DNA of 64,000 bases from Oceanicola sp. 22II-s10i. GTDB taxonomy: Bacteria; Pseudomonadota; Alphaproteobacteria; Rhodobacterales; Rhodobacteraceae. The notes beneath the pieces are model-generated. The model did not search any database. It saw only the letters and a program-made list of their open reading frames with translations, and was not told the DNA's origin. Position 1 is the first letter of the stretch, and each line of letters opens with the position of its first letter. The stretch covers positions 780,501 through 844,500 of the forward strand of contig NZ_AQQU01000001.1 in NCBI RefSeq assembly GCF_002210105.1. The letters run 5' to 3'. Both the position numbers and the translations under genes were made by a program. Below, piece after piece: positions 39,834 through 49,537 of this stretch.

Positions 39834-40295
39834 TCAGCCGACCGATTTCCCGCGCGACCGCCGTCTCAAGCGACCCGACATGCGCAGGCCATCGCGCATG
39901 TTCAGCCCGATCAGCGCGAGGTTCACGGTGCCTGCGATCAGCTCGACGGCCTGGACCGTCTGGAATGCCCAGCCGAAATCCCCCGCCGCCGCCTGTCGTG
40001 ACAGGAACAGGGCCGCCGGTATCAGCACGAGGATCCCGTTGGCGGCGGCATATTGCATGCGCCGCGTCTTGCGTCCGACGAGGCCGCCGGTTCGGCCACG
40101 GGACCGTATCGCGCCGGTTCCGCCCGTCACGGCCATCGCCGGGATCAGCAGCAGGAATCCCCAGGGGATCGCCTGTTTGACGGCGATGACCTGTCGGGTC
40201 GTGCCGAACAGTTCCACGCCTATCGTCGTGCTCCAGAAGGTGAATATCAGCAGCAGGGCCACTGCGCCTGCGATCGGATGAATGATTTTCGCCAT
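39834..40295 (-). CDS. small membrane protein, divergent partner of the MarR regulator
   Basis: 153 residues from the ATG preceded by AAGGAAGCACGAC. Four hydrophobic segments are visible: about 8-28, 45-60, 82-98 and 112-130. A basic loop (RSRGRTGGLVGRKTRRM) lies between the second and third, and the C-terminus is highly basic. No recognised domain. The divergent MarR gene and twin operators between them suggest that this gene is the regulated target, perhaps in stress or efflux response; that is inference. Confidence 0.72.
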   Translation of the reverse strand: MAKIIHPIAGAVALLLIFTFWSTTIGVELFGTTRQVIAVKQAIPWGFLLLIPAMAVTGGTGAIRSRGRTGGLVGRKTRRMQYAAANGILVLIPAALFLSRQAAAGDFGWAFQTVQAVELIAGTVNLALIGLNMRDGLRMSGRLRRRSRGKSVG

Positions 40296-40335
40296 GTCGT
40301 GCTTCCTTGCTGAGCCGGGGTCGAGTCGCATCAAC

Positions 40336-40370
40336 ATAGCACGCTATGGATATATTGCATAGCGTGCTAT
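40336..40370. promoter_or_regulatory. twin MarR-type operators
   Basis: ATAGCACGCTAT (40336-40347) and ATAGCGTGCTAT (40359-40370) share ATAGC-N2-GCTAT symmetry and are reverse complements of each other. Centres are 23 bp apart. They sit in the 95-bp divergent gap between the membrane protein and MarR genes. Confidence 0.75.
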
Positions 40371-40390
40371 TCTTATGTATCCGGTCCCCT

Positions 40391-40849
40391 ATGACGTTCT
40401 CTCGGCAAACCTCGGCCGGTTATCTGGTCAACGACCTTGCGCGCCGGTTCGCGGCCGCCCTGCAGACGCGTATCAAGCCGATGGGGCTGTCGACCGGCGT
40501 GTTCCCGGTCATGGTCCAGCTCTGGGAGCGAACGGAGCTGACCCAGGCCGAGCTGGTTCGCAGGATCGGCGTGGAACAGGCGACCATGGCAAACACCCTG
40601 TCCCGGATGCACCGCGACGGACTTATCGAACGGCGGCAGAGCCCGGACGACGGGCGTGTGCAGGTCATCCATCTGACTGAAAAGGGAAAGGCCCTGCGCG
40701 ATCCGGCGATCGAGGCGGCCCTTTCGGTGAACCGCTCGGCCCTGTCCGGGCTGACCCCCGAGGAGCGGGATCAGTTCCTCGGGCTACTGGCGAAGGTGGT
40801 GGAGACTTTCGGCCAGCATGACGACGGACCGCCGCCGACTGATCCTTGA
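40391..40849 (+). CDS. MarR family transcriptional regulator
   Basis: 152 residues; the ATG at MTFSRQTSAGY is preferred because an upstream in-frame start would place coding sequence across the operators. The winged helix is clear: LTQAELVRRIGVEQATMANT is the HTH and RRQSPDDGRVQVIHLTEKG the wing. It probably represses the divergent membrane protein gene and itself through the twin ATAGC-N2-GCTAT sites. Ligand unknown. Confidence 0.88.
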   Translation: MTFSRQTSAGYLVNDLARRFAAALQTRIKPMGLSTGVFPVMVQLWERTELTQAELVRRIGVEQATMANTLSRMHRDGLIERRQSPDDGRVQVIHLTEKGKALRDPAIEAALSVNRSALSGLTPEERDQFLGLLAKVVETFGQHDDGPPPTDP

Positions 40850-40922
40850 TCGACCCTCGCGCCATGTCATCGGCGCGGGTCTGGCGGACGCCGCCGTCGA
40901 GAGGCCTCCAACACCGACAATG

Positions 40923-40951
40923 AAAAAGGGGGCGACCGGTGTCGCCCCCTT
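40923..40951 (-). terminator. bidirectional terminator between MarR gene and repeat-protein gene
   Basis: AAGGGGGCGAC (40926-40936) pairs with GTCGCCCCCTT (40941-40951) around CGGT. On the minus strand it is followed by five T residues, serving the gene ending at 41031. Confidence 0.75.
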
Positions 40952-41030
40952 GCTTCAAACGGCCCCGGCGCTGCTCACCCGCCGGGACCGGCGGCCGCCC
41001 GTGGCACGGGGCGACCGCCATTCGTGTGCC

Positions 41031-41558
41031 TCAGACGCGGAAACCGTTCCGGGCGAGGCAATGCGAGGTGTAGACGAACCGGGTATGGCCATGCGTCCGG
41101 ACCTGGGTCAGGCACTGGCCGGGCATGTTGCGGGCGATACGCGGATGCTGCTGGACGCAGCGGTAGCCGTAGCCGCGAACCGTGCCGTTGCGGGTCTGCA
41201 CGTCGGTGCGGCAGGCCGAGGGCATCGAGATCCCGCGGCGCTGGTCACGGTCGTTGCGGCCCCAGCGGTCGTCGCGATCATGCCGCCCGGCGCGGTGGTC
41301 ACGCCCGTCGCGGCGCCCGTCATGACGGTTGTCCCAGCGTTTGTTGTCATGACGGTTGTCCCAGCGGTTGTTGTCATGGCGCGAGACCGTGGCCTTGGAC
41401 TTGTTGCTGTTCTCGATCGCCTTGCCGATGATGACAAGCGCGGTGGCCCCGGCCAGGAACTTGACCAGCGCATCATTGTCGCTGGCCCGTGCAGGGGCGG
41501 TGAAACCGGTGATGGCGAGGGCGCCGGCGAGGATGGTGGCGAGGAACTTGCGTGCCAT
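41031..41558 (-). CDS. secreted His/Asp/Arg-rich protein with tandem RHDNxRWDN repeats
   Basis: 175 residues from the ATG at MARKFLATILAG. A signal peptide (1-25, ending PARASD) is followed by a short hydrophobic segment (LVKFLAGATALVIIGKAI). Next comes a very polar region with two full RHDN-N/K-RWDN repeats and then RHDGRRDGRDHRAGRHDRDD. The C-terminal part has four cysteines (SACRTDV, YRCVQQH, GQCLTQV, SHCLARN), likely two disulfides. The HD/HR-rich stretch could bind metal or polyanions; this is inference. Its promoter faces the twin GTTAT palindromes shared with the divergent membrane regulator operon. Confidence 0.78.
   Translation of the reverse strand: MARKFLATILAGALAITGFTAPARASDNDALVKFLAGATALVIIGKAIENSNKSKATVSRHDNNRWDNRHDNKRWDNRHDGRRDGRDHRAGRHDRDDRWGRNDRDQRRGISMPSACRTDVQTRNGTVRGYGYRCVQQHPRIARNMPGQCLTQVRTHGHTRFVYTSHCLARNGFRV
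41321..41374 (-). repeat. 27-bp in-frame tandem repeat
   Basis: Two adjacent 27-bp units (41321-41347 and 41348-41374) differ at one base and encode the RHDNxRWDN repeat of the secreted protein. A partial third unit follows (CATGG). Confidence 0.85.
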
Positions 41559-41680
41559 GGGGTGGGTCCTTTCGGGTGGTGGGGCATCGGCCCGGGGATG
41601 TCGTGACCCGGACAAGTCGGCCCGAGCGGTGATGGACCAACCCTCGCCCCGGATGCCGAAATCGCACAATAACGCCGGGT

Positions 41681-41729
41681 TGTTATCCGATAACATCGCT
41701 CCAAACCCCCGCCGTTATTGAATAACGGC
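41681..41729. promoter_or_regulatory. twin GTTAT-N3-ATAAC palindromes in a divergent promoter
   Basis: TGTTATC-C-GATAACA (41681-41695) and GCCGTTATT-G-AATAACGGC (41711-41729) share the core GTTAT-N3-ATAAC; centres are 32 bp apart, three helical turns. A further AATAACG half-site lies just before, near 41668. They sit between the divergent genes at 41558 and 41754. Confidence 0.75.
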
Positions 41730-41753
41730 CCACGCATGTGCGATCACGAATAC

Positions 41754-42041
41754 ATGAAACACATCCTCGCCTCGCTCCTCGTAACCGCGCTTTTCGGGCT
41801 TGTTCCCGCCTCGGCGCAGGCTGCCTGCTACGCCGATTACAAGGCGCGGCGCGACTCTCCGCTCAAGCTGCACTACGGTGTCATGCAGGTCTCCGCCTGT
41901 GACCGCGGGGCGGCGCAGGCCGAGGTGTCGCGGCGGCTTGCACAGAACGGCTGGACGTTGCTGAATGTCCTCAGCGTCTTCGACGCCTCGGGGCTGGAGC
42001 AGAGGAAGGCCAATGCCGGAGAATACTATCTTCGCTTCTGA
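41754..42041 (+). CDS. small periplasmic protein, partner of the membrane-anchored regulator
   Basis: 95 residues from the ATG at MKHILASLLV. The signal peptide (1-23, ending ASAQA) leaves a mature protein of about 72 residues with two cysteines (ACYADYKA and VSACDRG), likely a disulfide, and a C-terminal NAGEYYLRF. No known domain recognised. Its 3' end overlaps the next gene by 29 bp, so the two proteins are made together. A role as periplasmic accessory or sensor for the membrane regulator is a hypothesis. Confidence 0.75.
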   Translation: MKHILASLLVTALFGLVPASAQAACYADYKARRDSPLKLHYGVMQVSACDRGAAQAEVSRRLAQNGWTLLNVLSVFDASGLEQRKANAGEYYLRF

Positions 42042-42713
42042 CGTGCGGCGCGCGGGATCGCGCGCTGTCGTCATCGGCCTGGCCGTCATCGTCGGGTTGC
42101 TGACCCTGGCCGGTGTTCTGCTGCTGGCCAACCTGCCCGATGCGAACGCCTTCAACGACCGTGTCGCCCAGATATTCGCCGAGAACGACGCTCTGCAGAC
42201 CCAGACCGAGGTCAAGCTGCTGGAGATTCTCGCCCAGTCCGGCACCGCCTTTTCCGAAACGCTCGACAGCTACCGCGTGGTGATCTTCGTCCTGATGGTG
42301 TTCGCCACGGCGCTGATGCTCGCCTCGCTGATCTTTCTCGTTCTGCTGGTCGCGATGAATCGGCGGATGGCGCAGATCGAGAAGGCGGGGATCGAGGTCA
42401 ATTCGCTGGTGGTCAGCCGCGGGGAAAAGACCGTCTACCTGAACGACATGGGCTTCAAGCTGACCGATGCCGCGATGGAGACGCTGTCGATTCTCGCCGA
42501 GGCGCGGATGGACGACGACGTGCTGACCGGGGCGCAGATCGAATCGATGATCTCGGGCAAGGCCGAGGCCGACTGCGACGAAGCTGCGGGGGCCACGCGG
42601 ATCAAGCGCCTGCGCGACACGCTGGGGAATCAGATGGTCAGCGAGTTGCTGGTCAAGAACATCGCCCGGCGCGGCTATATGCTGGCCGTCGGCAAGGACG
42701 TGATCCGGGTGGT

Positions 42714-42717
<4 letters not shown>
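42013..42717 (+). CDS. membrane-anchored transcriptional regulator with cytoplasmic OmpR/PhoB-type winged helix
   Basis: 234 residues; ATG at 42013 with AGAGGAAGG before it, inside the 3' end of the preceding gene. TM1 is about 18-40, a periplasmic loop of about 47 residues follows (helical, Q/E-rich), TM2 is about 88-115. The cytoplasmic C-terminus (about 140-234) matches the OmpR-type effector domain: LTDAAMETLSILAEA, TRIKRLRDTLGNQ (recognition region) and LVKNIARRGYMLA (C-terminal wing). ToxR and CadC have the DNA-binding domain at the N-terminus; here it is at the C-terminus after two helices. It would be a one-component sensor acting directly on DNA. The final 4 bp overlap the convergent gene. 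Confidence 0.78.
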
Positions 42718-44354
<1,637 letters not shown>

Positions 44355-44465
44355 GCCACTCCTCTCCTTCTGCACCGCAGCAAGAGTATAGAGCCTGACG
44401 ACGCTGCGGAAAGGAATTGGTGAGATGGACAGGCCGCCCCGGCTTTTCGGGGCGAATTGTCAGCC

Positions 44466-44493
44466 GCGGCCGCCGGCAGGGACCGGCGGCCGC
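44466..44493 (-). terminator. hairpin after the fasciclin gene
   Basis: GCGGCCGCCGG (44466-44476) and CCGGCGGCCGC (44483-44493) form an 11-bp perfect stem. A second hairpin (CGCCCCG/CGGGGCG, 44435-44454) follows on the minus strand. Neither has a strong T-run. Confidence 0.55.
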
Positions 44494-44502
44494 AGGATCG
44501 GG

Positions 44503-44985
44503 TTACATGCCGGGCATGATCACGGTGTCGATGACGTGGATCACACCGTTCGACGCTTCGATGTCGGCCTGCGTAACCTTGGCGTCATTCGCCATGACTT
44601 CGGGCTCGGTCTTGATGGTGATTTCCGAACCCTCGACGCTCGGCGCGGTCATGCCGTCGCTCAGGTCCGAGGACATCACCGCGCCCGGAACCACGTGGTA
44701 GGTGAGGATCTGGACCAGCTTGTCCTTGTTCTCGGGCTTCAGCAGGTCCTCGACCGTGCCGGCGGGCAGCTTGGCGAAGGCCTCGTCGGTGGGGGCGAAC
44801 ACGGTGAACGGGCCTTCGCCTTTCAGCGTCTCGACCAGACCGGCCGCTTCGACCGCGGTGACGAGCGTGGTGAAGTTCCCGGCGCCGACAGCGGTGTCGA
44901 CGATGTCGGATTCAGATGCCTGCACCGGCGCGGCGGTGAGTGCGGTCATGGCGACGGCGGTGGCGAGGAAAGTCCTTCTCAGCAT
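44503..44985 (-). CDS. secreted fasciclin (FAS1) domain protein
   Basis: 160 residues. A signal peptide (1-23, ending PVQASE) is followed by one FAS1 domain: [35 protein letters not shown], the central YHVVPG motif and C-terminal [13 protein letters not shown]. Such proteins mediate adhesion or bind lipophilic ligands outside the cell. Single gene between the FAD dehydrogenase and tRNA-Arg. Confidence 0.92.
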   Translation of the reverse strand: MLRRTFLATAVAMTALTAAPVQASESDIVDTAVGAGNFTTLVTAVEAAGLVETLKGEGPFTVFAPTDEAFAKLPAGTVEDLLKPENKDKLVQILTYHVVPGAVMSSDLSDGMTAPSVEGSEITIKTEPEVMANDAKVTQADIEASNGVIHVIDTVIMPGM

Positions 44986-45133
44986 TGTATCAGCTCCTGT
45001 TGCAATGCGCCTCGGTGGGCGATGTCGGAGTTACGGGAGGGTCTGAGCGGCGGATCAACGACGCGGGTGCCGGGGCAGTCACGAAACCGGCATTCGGACG
45101 TGAACATGGCAGGTCTGATCGGTGCGGATGCGA

Positions 45134-45210
45134 TGGTGATCCCGGCAGGGTTCGAACCTGCAACCTGCCCCTTAGGAGGGGGCTGCTCTATCCAGTTGAG
45201 CCACGGGACC
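45134..45210 (-). tRNA. tRNA-Arg(CCT)
   Basis: A 77-nt cloverleaf with encoded CCA. The acceptor stem is GGTCCCG/CGGGATC (one G-U), the D stem GCTC/GAGC. The anticodon stem is GCCCC/GGGGC with loop CTCCTAA, giving anticodon CCT (reads AGG). T stem GCAGG/CCTGC with TTCGAAC loop. Confidence 0.96.
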
Positions 45211-45351
45211 GCCGCGCCCCTCTTACAGCGCGTTTCCGGGGATGTCATCCGCCTCCGGCGGTTTACGCGCGCGCCCGCGCCGCCGGGTCAATTCACTTGC
45301 TACGCTTCCGGGGTTCGCGCTACCACTTAGGCCCCGGCAGAGGACCCCCGC

Positions 45352-46374
45352 TTGACCCGACCAGAGACCCGACCGCTGACGCTCCGCGACGTATCCGAAG
45401 CCTCGGGCGTGTCCGAGATGACAGTCAGCCGCGTTCTGCGGAATCGGGGGGATGTGTCCGAGGCGACGCGGGAAAAGGTGCTGCTGGCCGCGAAACGTCT
45501 GGGCTATGTGCCGAACAAGATCGCGGGCGCGCTGGCCAGCCAGCGGGTGAACCTCGTCTCCGTCATCATTCCGTCGATGACCAACCTCGTGTTCCCCGAG
45601 GTGATGAGCGGGATCAGCAAGGTCCTTGAGACGACCGAACTTCAGCCCGTCGTGGGGCTGACCGACTACCTGCCCGAGAAGGAGGAGAAGGTCCTCTACG
45701 AGATGCTGTCGTGGCGTCCCTCGGGCGTCATCATCGCGGGGCTGGAACACAACGACGCCGCGCGCGCGATGCTGCGCGGGTCGGGCATTCCGGTGGTCGA
45801 GATCATGGACACGGACGGCACGCCGATTGACTCGATGGTCGGCATCTCGCACCGCCGTGCGGGGCGCGAGATGGCCAAGGCGATCCTGGCCGCCGGATAC
45901 CGCCGGATCGGCTTTCTCGGCAGCGCGATCGGACTGGACCACAGGGCGCGCAAGCGGTTCGAGGGCTTTACCGAGGGGCTGGCCAAGGGCGGAGTCGAGA
46001 TCGAGGATCACGAGTTCTATTCCGGCGGATCGGCGCTGGCCAAGGGGCGCGAGATGACCGAGGCGATGATGGCGCGTAGTCCGGACCTCGATTTCCTCTA
46101 TTATTCCAACGACCTGATCGGAGCCGGCGGATTGCTGTGGATGATCGAGAAGGGCTACGACGTGCCCGGCAAGGTCGGCATGGCGGGCTTCAACGGCGTG
46201 CGGTTGCTCAAGGGCCTGCCGCAGCGGCTGGCCACGATGGATTCCTGCCGTGAAGAGATCGGGATGCGTGCCGCGCAGATCATCGCGGACCGGCTGACCG
46301 GCGAAGGTGAGGCAGGCCAGAAGATCGAGCTGACGCCGACCATCGACCCCGGCGACACGCTGCGCCAGGTCTGA
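45352..46374 (+). CDS. LacI family transcriptional regulator
   Basis: 340 residues from a TTG preceded by GAGGACCCCCGC. The N-terminal HTH is LTLRDVSEASGVSEMTVSRV with hinge helix PNKIAGALASQR, followed by a periplasmic-binding-like sensor domain (VSVIIPSMTNLVFPEVMSGI to the C-terminus). It resembles the gluconate regulator branch (GntR of the LacI family). No sugar genes adjoin it; the next gene encodes a DNA glycosylase-like protein three bases later, an odd pairing. Confidence 0.88.
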   Translation: MTRPETRPLTLRDVSEASGVSEMTVSRVLRNRGDVSEATREKVLLAAKRLGYVPNKIAGALASQRVNLVSVIIPSMTNLVFPEVMSGISKVLETTELQPVVGLTDYLPEKEEKVLYEMLSWRPSGVIIAGLEHNDAARAMLRGSGIPVVEIMDTDGTPIDSMVGISHRRAGREMAKAILAAGYRRIGFLGSAIGLDHRARKRFEGFTEGLAKGGVEIEDHEFYSGGSALAKGREMTEAMMARSPDLDFLYYSNDLIGAGGLLWMIEKGYDVPGKVGMAGFNGVRLLKGLPQRLATMDSCREEIGMRAAQIIADRLTGEGEAGQKIELTPTIDPGDTLRQV

Positions 46375-46377
46375 ACC

Positions 46378-47571
46378 ATGGCCGCGCCCGAGCTGGACAA
46401 CACGGCGGCGCGCCGGATTTTCCTCCACCGTCACCTGCTCGGCGACGCGCCCGCCGGGCCCGGCAAGGGCGACGACCTGATGGAGGTGATCCGCGGCCTC
46501 GGCTTTGTCCAGGTCGACAGCGTGAACACGGTCGAACGCGCGCATCACATGATCCTGTTCGCGCGACGTCCGGCCTATCGGCCCAAGCACCTCAAGCCGT
46601 TGCTGGAACGCGACCGGCGGCTGTTCGAACACTGGACCCACGACGCCTCGGTCATCCCGACGGAGTTCCTGCCGCACTGGCACCTGCGCTATGCCCGCAA
46701 CCGCGACAAGATGGAGGCGAAGTGGACGCGCTGGCAGGGCGATGCCTTCGTGTCGAGCCTCGAGACAGTGATGGAGAAGGTGCGCGAACTGGGTGCCGTC
46801 CGGGGGGGCGATCTGGCCGAGGACGGCAATGCCGGGAACGGCGGCGGCTGGTGGAACTGGCATCCGTCCAAAACCGCGCTGGAATTCCTGTGGCACACCG
46901 GATCGCTTGCGGTGACGCGGCGCGAGGGGTTCGCCAAGGTCTACGATCTGGCCGAACGGGTGCATCCGCCGCACGAGCCGGGCGAGCACGCCGAAAGCAT
47001 CGACTGGCTGAACAACGCGGCGATGGACCGGCTGGGGTTTGCGACCTCGGGCCAGATCGCGGCCTTCTGGGCGCATGTCACGCCCTCCGAGGCGGCGGAG
47101 TGGTGCCGGGCGGAGGAAGCGGCGGGACGGCTGGAGCAGATCCGCGTCGGGGCGGCGGGCGGCGGTGCGCGGGCGTTCTATGCCCGGCCGGGGCTGGTCG
47201 AGGAGGCCGGGGCGGCGGCGCCGGTGACGGGGCGGTTGCGGATCCTCAGCCCGTTCGATCCGGCGATCCGTGACCGCAAGCGTTGCGAATACCTGTTCGG
47301 CTATCACTACCGGATCGAGATCTTCGTCCCCGAGGCGCAGCGGAAATACGGTTACTACGTCTTCCCGATCCTCGAAGGCGACCGGCTGATCGGGCGCATC
47401 GACATGAAGGCGCTGCGGGATGCCGGGGTGCTGTCCGTCACCCGGCTCTGGCTGGAGCCGGGGGTGAAGGCGTCGAAGGGTCGGCTGGCGAAACTGGACG
47501 CGGAACTGGCCCGCGTCGCGCGGTTCGCGGGGGTCGAGCGGGTCGACTACGCGCCGGACTGGCTGGACTAG
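46378..47571 (+). CDS. winged-helix DNA glycosylase of the YcaQ/AlkZ-like (HTH_42) family
   Basis: 397 residues. The N-terminal winged-helix tandem contains LGFVQVDSVNTVERAHHMILFAR, where Q45-x-D47 is the catalytic QxD motif of the YcaQ branch, which unhooks interstrand crosslinks. HWTHDASVIP and a C-terminal RIDMKALRDAGVLSV segment are also typical. It starts three bases after the LacI gene stop and converges with coxM. Activity is transferred from family knowledge. Confidence 0.84.
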   Translation: MAAPELDNTAARRIFLHRHLLGDAPAGPGKGDDLMEVIRGLGFVQVDSVNTVERAHHMILFARRPAYRPKHLKPLLERDRRLFEHWTHDASVIPTEFLPHWHLRYARNRDKMEAKWTRWQGDAFVSSLETVMEKVRELGAVRGGDLAEDGNAGNGGGWWNWHPSKTALEFLWHTGSLAVTRREGFAKVYDLAERVHPPHEPGEHAESIDWLNNAAMDRLGFATSGQIAAFWAHVTPSEAAEWCRAEEAAGRLEQIRVGAAGGGARAFYARPGLVEEAGAAAPVTGRLRILSPFDPAIRDRKRCEYLFGYHYRIEIFVPEAQRKYGYYVFPILEGDRLIGRIDMKALRDAGVLSVTRLWLEPGVKASKGRLAKLDAELARVARFAGVERVDYAPDWLD

Positions 47572-47575
47572 AGCC

Positions 47576-48364
47576 TTATTTGGCCGCCTTCACGGCGCGG
47601 CCGGTCAGGACCTTGACCAGATGCGCGCGGTATTCCGGCGTGCCGTGCAGGTCGCCGATCATCCCGTCGGGCGACACGGTCAGGTCCGCGATGGCCTCGG
47701 GGCGGAAATCGGCGGCCAGCGCCTCTTCGGCTTCGGTCCAGCGGAACACACCGTCTTCGGAGGCGCCGGTGACGCCCACGCCGACGCGGTCGCCGAACTT
47801 GGCGAGGAACACACCCGTCAGCGGAAAGCGTGACGCGGGCTGTTCGAATTTCTGGTAGTCCGACACCTCGGGGATCGGAAAGCGGACGCCGGTGACGATC
47901 TCGCCTTCTTCCAGCGCGGTGGTGAACAGGCCCTGAAAGAACTCGTCAGCCGGGATTTCCCGGTCGTTCGTTACGATGGTCGCGCCGCAGGCCATGGCCG
48001 CCGAGGGATAGCAGGCCGCCGGGTCGTTGTTGGCGATGGACCCGCCGATGGTGCCACGGTTGCGGACCGCCGGGTCACCGATCTTGCCGGCGAGATAGGA
48101 CAGGCCGTGGAACACGCCCGCCGCTTCCTTGCACACGGTCGCGTGGTTCGTCGCGCCGCCGATCACCAGCGTGTCGCCGTCCTTCTTCACGCCCTTCAAC
48201 TCGTCGATGCCCAGAAGGCTGACCAGCGTTTCCGGCGCTGCGAGGCGCTGCTTCATCGTCGGGATCAGGGTCTGCCCGCCCGAGAGCGGCTGTGCCTCAT
48301 CGCCCTTGAGCGCTTCGAGTGCTTCGGCCAGCGTCTTCGGTTTCACGAGTTCGAAATCGTACAT
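47576..48364 (-). CDS. CO/xanthine dehydrogenase family FAD-binding subunit (CoxM-like), no partner subunits nearby
   Basis: 262 residues from the ATG at MYDFELVKPK. FAD-binding motifs are LSGGQTLIP at 28-36 and RNRGTIGGSIANNDPAACYP at 101-120, both canonical for the medium subunit; a CO-dehydrogenase C-terminal domain follows. Normally the gene lies with coxS (2Fe-2S) and coxL (molybdenum) genes. Here the upstream neighbour is divergent and the downstream one convergent, so this is a stand-alone subunit in the window. Substrate unknown. Confidence 0.88.
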   Translation of the reverse strand: MYDFELVKPKTLAEALEALKGDEAQPLSGGQTLIPTMKQRLAAPETLVSLLGIDELKGVKKDGDTLVIGGATNHATVCKEAAGVFHGLSYLAGKIGDPAVRNRGTIGGSIANNDPAACYPSAAMACGATIVTNDREIPADEFFQGLFTTALEEGEIVTGVRFPIPEVSDYQKFEQPASRFPLTGVFLAKFGDRVGVGVTGASEDGVFRWTEAEEALAADFRPEAIADLTVSPDGMIGDLHGTPEYRAHLVKVLTGRAVKAAK

Positions 48365-48521
48365 CCCATCTCTCCCTGATCGTGGGCCAGCGGTGCAGGC
48401 TGGCGGGCGCGGGGCCACAGTCGGACCCTGCGCCGCGAGTGTCAATATGTGCGGAATACGGTTTCAGGGATGCGCAGGCCGCAGGGACCGCTATGTTTCG
48501 CGGAAACAGGAGGATGCGCAA

Positions 48522-49439
48522 ATGAAGGTCATGGAAATCCGCGAATACGGCGGCCCCGAGGTGCTGACGCCGGCCGAACGTCCGGACCCGGTGCCGGGTG
48601 ACGGCGAGGTGCTGGTCGAGATCAAGGCGGCGAGCGTGAACGCGGCCGACTGGAAGGTGCGGCGCGGCAAGTCGCTGGCGCAGCACCCGCTGCCGCACGT
48701 GCCGGGGCGCGATTTCTCGGGCGTGATCGTCGCCGCCGGGCCGGGCGCGGACCTGCCGGTGGGGCAGGAGGTGTTCGGTGTCTGCCCGACCGAGACGGAG
48801 GCGGCCTATGCCAGCCATATCCTCTTCAAGTCCGAGCTTCTGGGGCGCAAGCCCGCCGCGCTGAGCCACGTGGAAACGGCGGCCATCGCGCTGGCCGGAC
48901 TTACGGCAATGGTGGCGCTGGAGGATACGCTGCACCTGAAGGCCGGGGAAAAGATCCTGATCCAGGGCGGTGCGGGCGGTGTCGGCGGCATGGCGGTGCA
49001 GCTTGCGCATCACCTGGGCGCGACGGTCGTGGCGACGGCGCGGGCCGAGAACCACGATTACCTGCGCGAGCTGGGTGTCGATCAGGCGATCGACTACCGG
49101 GGTGCCGACCTGGGGGAACTGCTGGGCGATTGCGACGCGGCGTTCGACTGCGTCGGCGGCGGGACTGTCGAGGGCACCTTTGCCGCGTTGAAACCCGGCG
49201 GGCGGGCGGCCTTTGTCGCATCGGGCGCGACGGCGCCGGAGGCGACGCGGCCTGACGTTACCTCGCTGCGGCCCGCGGTATCGCGCAGCCGGGAACGGCT
49301 GGAGCGGGTGACGGCGCATCTTGAGCACGGGGCGTGGAAGCCGCCGGTGATCGAGGTGATGCCGCTGAGCGATGCGGTGAAGGCGCACGAGCTGAGCGAG
49401 GCCGGGCACGTACGCGGCAAGATCGTTCTGGTGCCCTGA
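48522..49439 (+). CDS. quinone oxidoreductase-like NADP-dependent MDR protein
   Basis: 305 residues from the ATG with AGGAGG eight bases before it. The medium-chain dehydrogenase fold lacks structural zinc cysteines, pointing to the quinone oxidoreductase branch: SVNAADWKVRRG, HVPGRDFSGVIV and the Rossmann motif IQGGAGGVGGMAVQLA. It would reduce quinones or enones with NADPH. Single gene between coxM (divergent) and a TetR regulator 98 bp downstream, which could control it. Confidence 0.87.
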   Translation: MKVMEIREYGGPEVLTPAERPDPVPGDGEVLVEIKAASVNAADWKVRRGKSLAQHPLPHVPGRDFSGVIVAAGPGADLPVGQEVFGVCPTETEAAYASHILFKSELLGRKPAALSHVETAAIALAGLTAMVALEDTLHLKAGEKILIQGGAGGVGGMAVQLAHHLGATVVATARAENHDYLRELGVDQAIDYRGADLGELLGDCDAAFDCVGGGTVEGTFAALKPGGRAAFVASGATAPEATRPDVTSLRPAVSRSRERLERVTAHLEHGAWKPPVIEVMPLSDAVKAHELSEAGHVRGKIVLVP

Positions 49440-49537
49440 ACCGGGCGTGGTCTTCGCGCCACGGAACAGTGCTGGCAAGACCCATCAGGCGCGGCTCGGT
49501 CGTTGACATCGGGCCGCGCTGCGGCATTGATTGAAAC

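Noticed and set aside
41321..41374. Short tandem repeats that could suggest a CRISPR or satellite
   Set aside because: Units are contiguous without spacers, 27 bp (nine codons) and in frame with the secreted protein; they are coding repeats.
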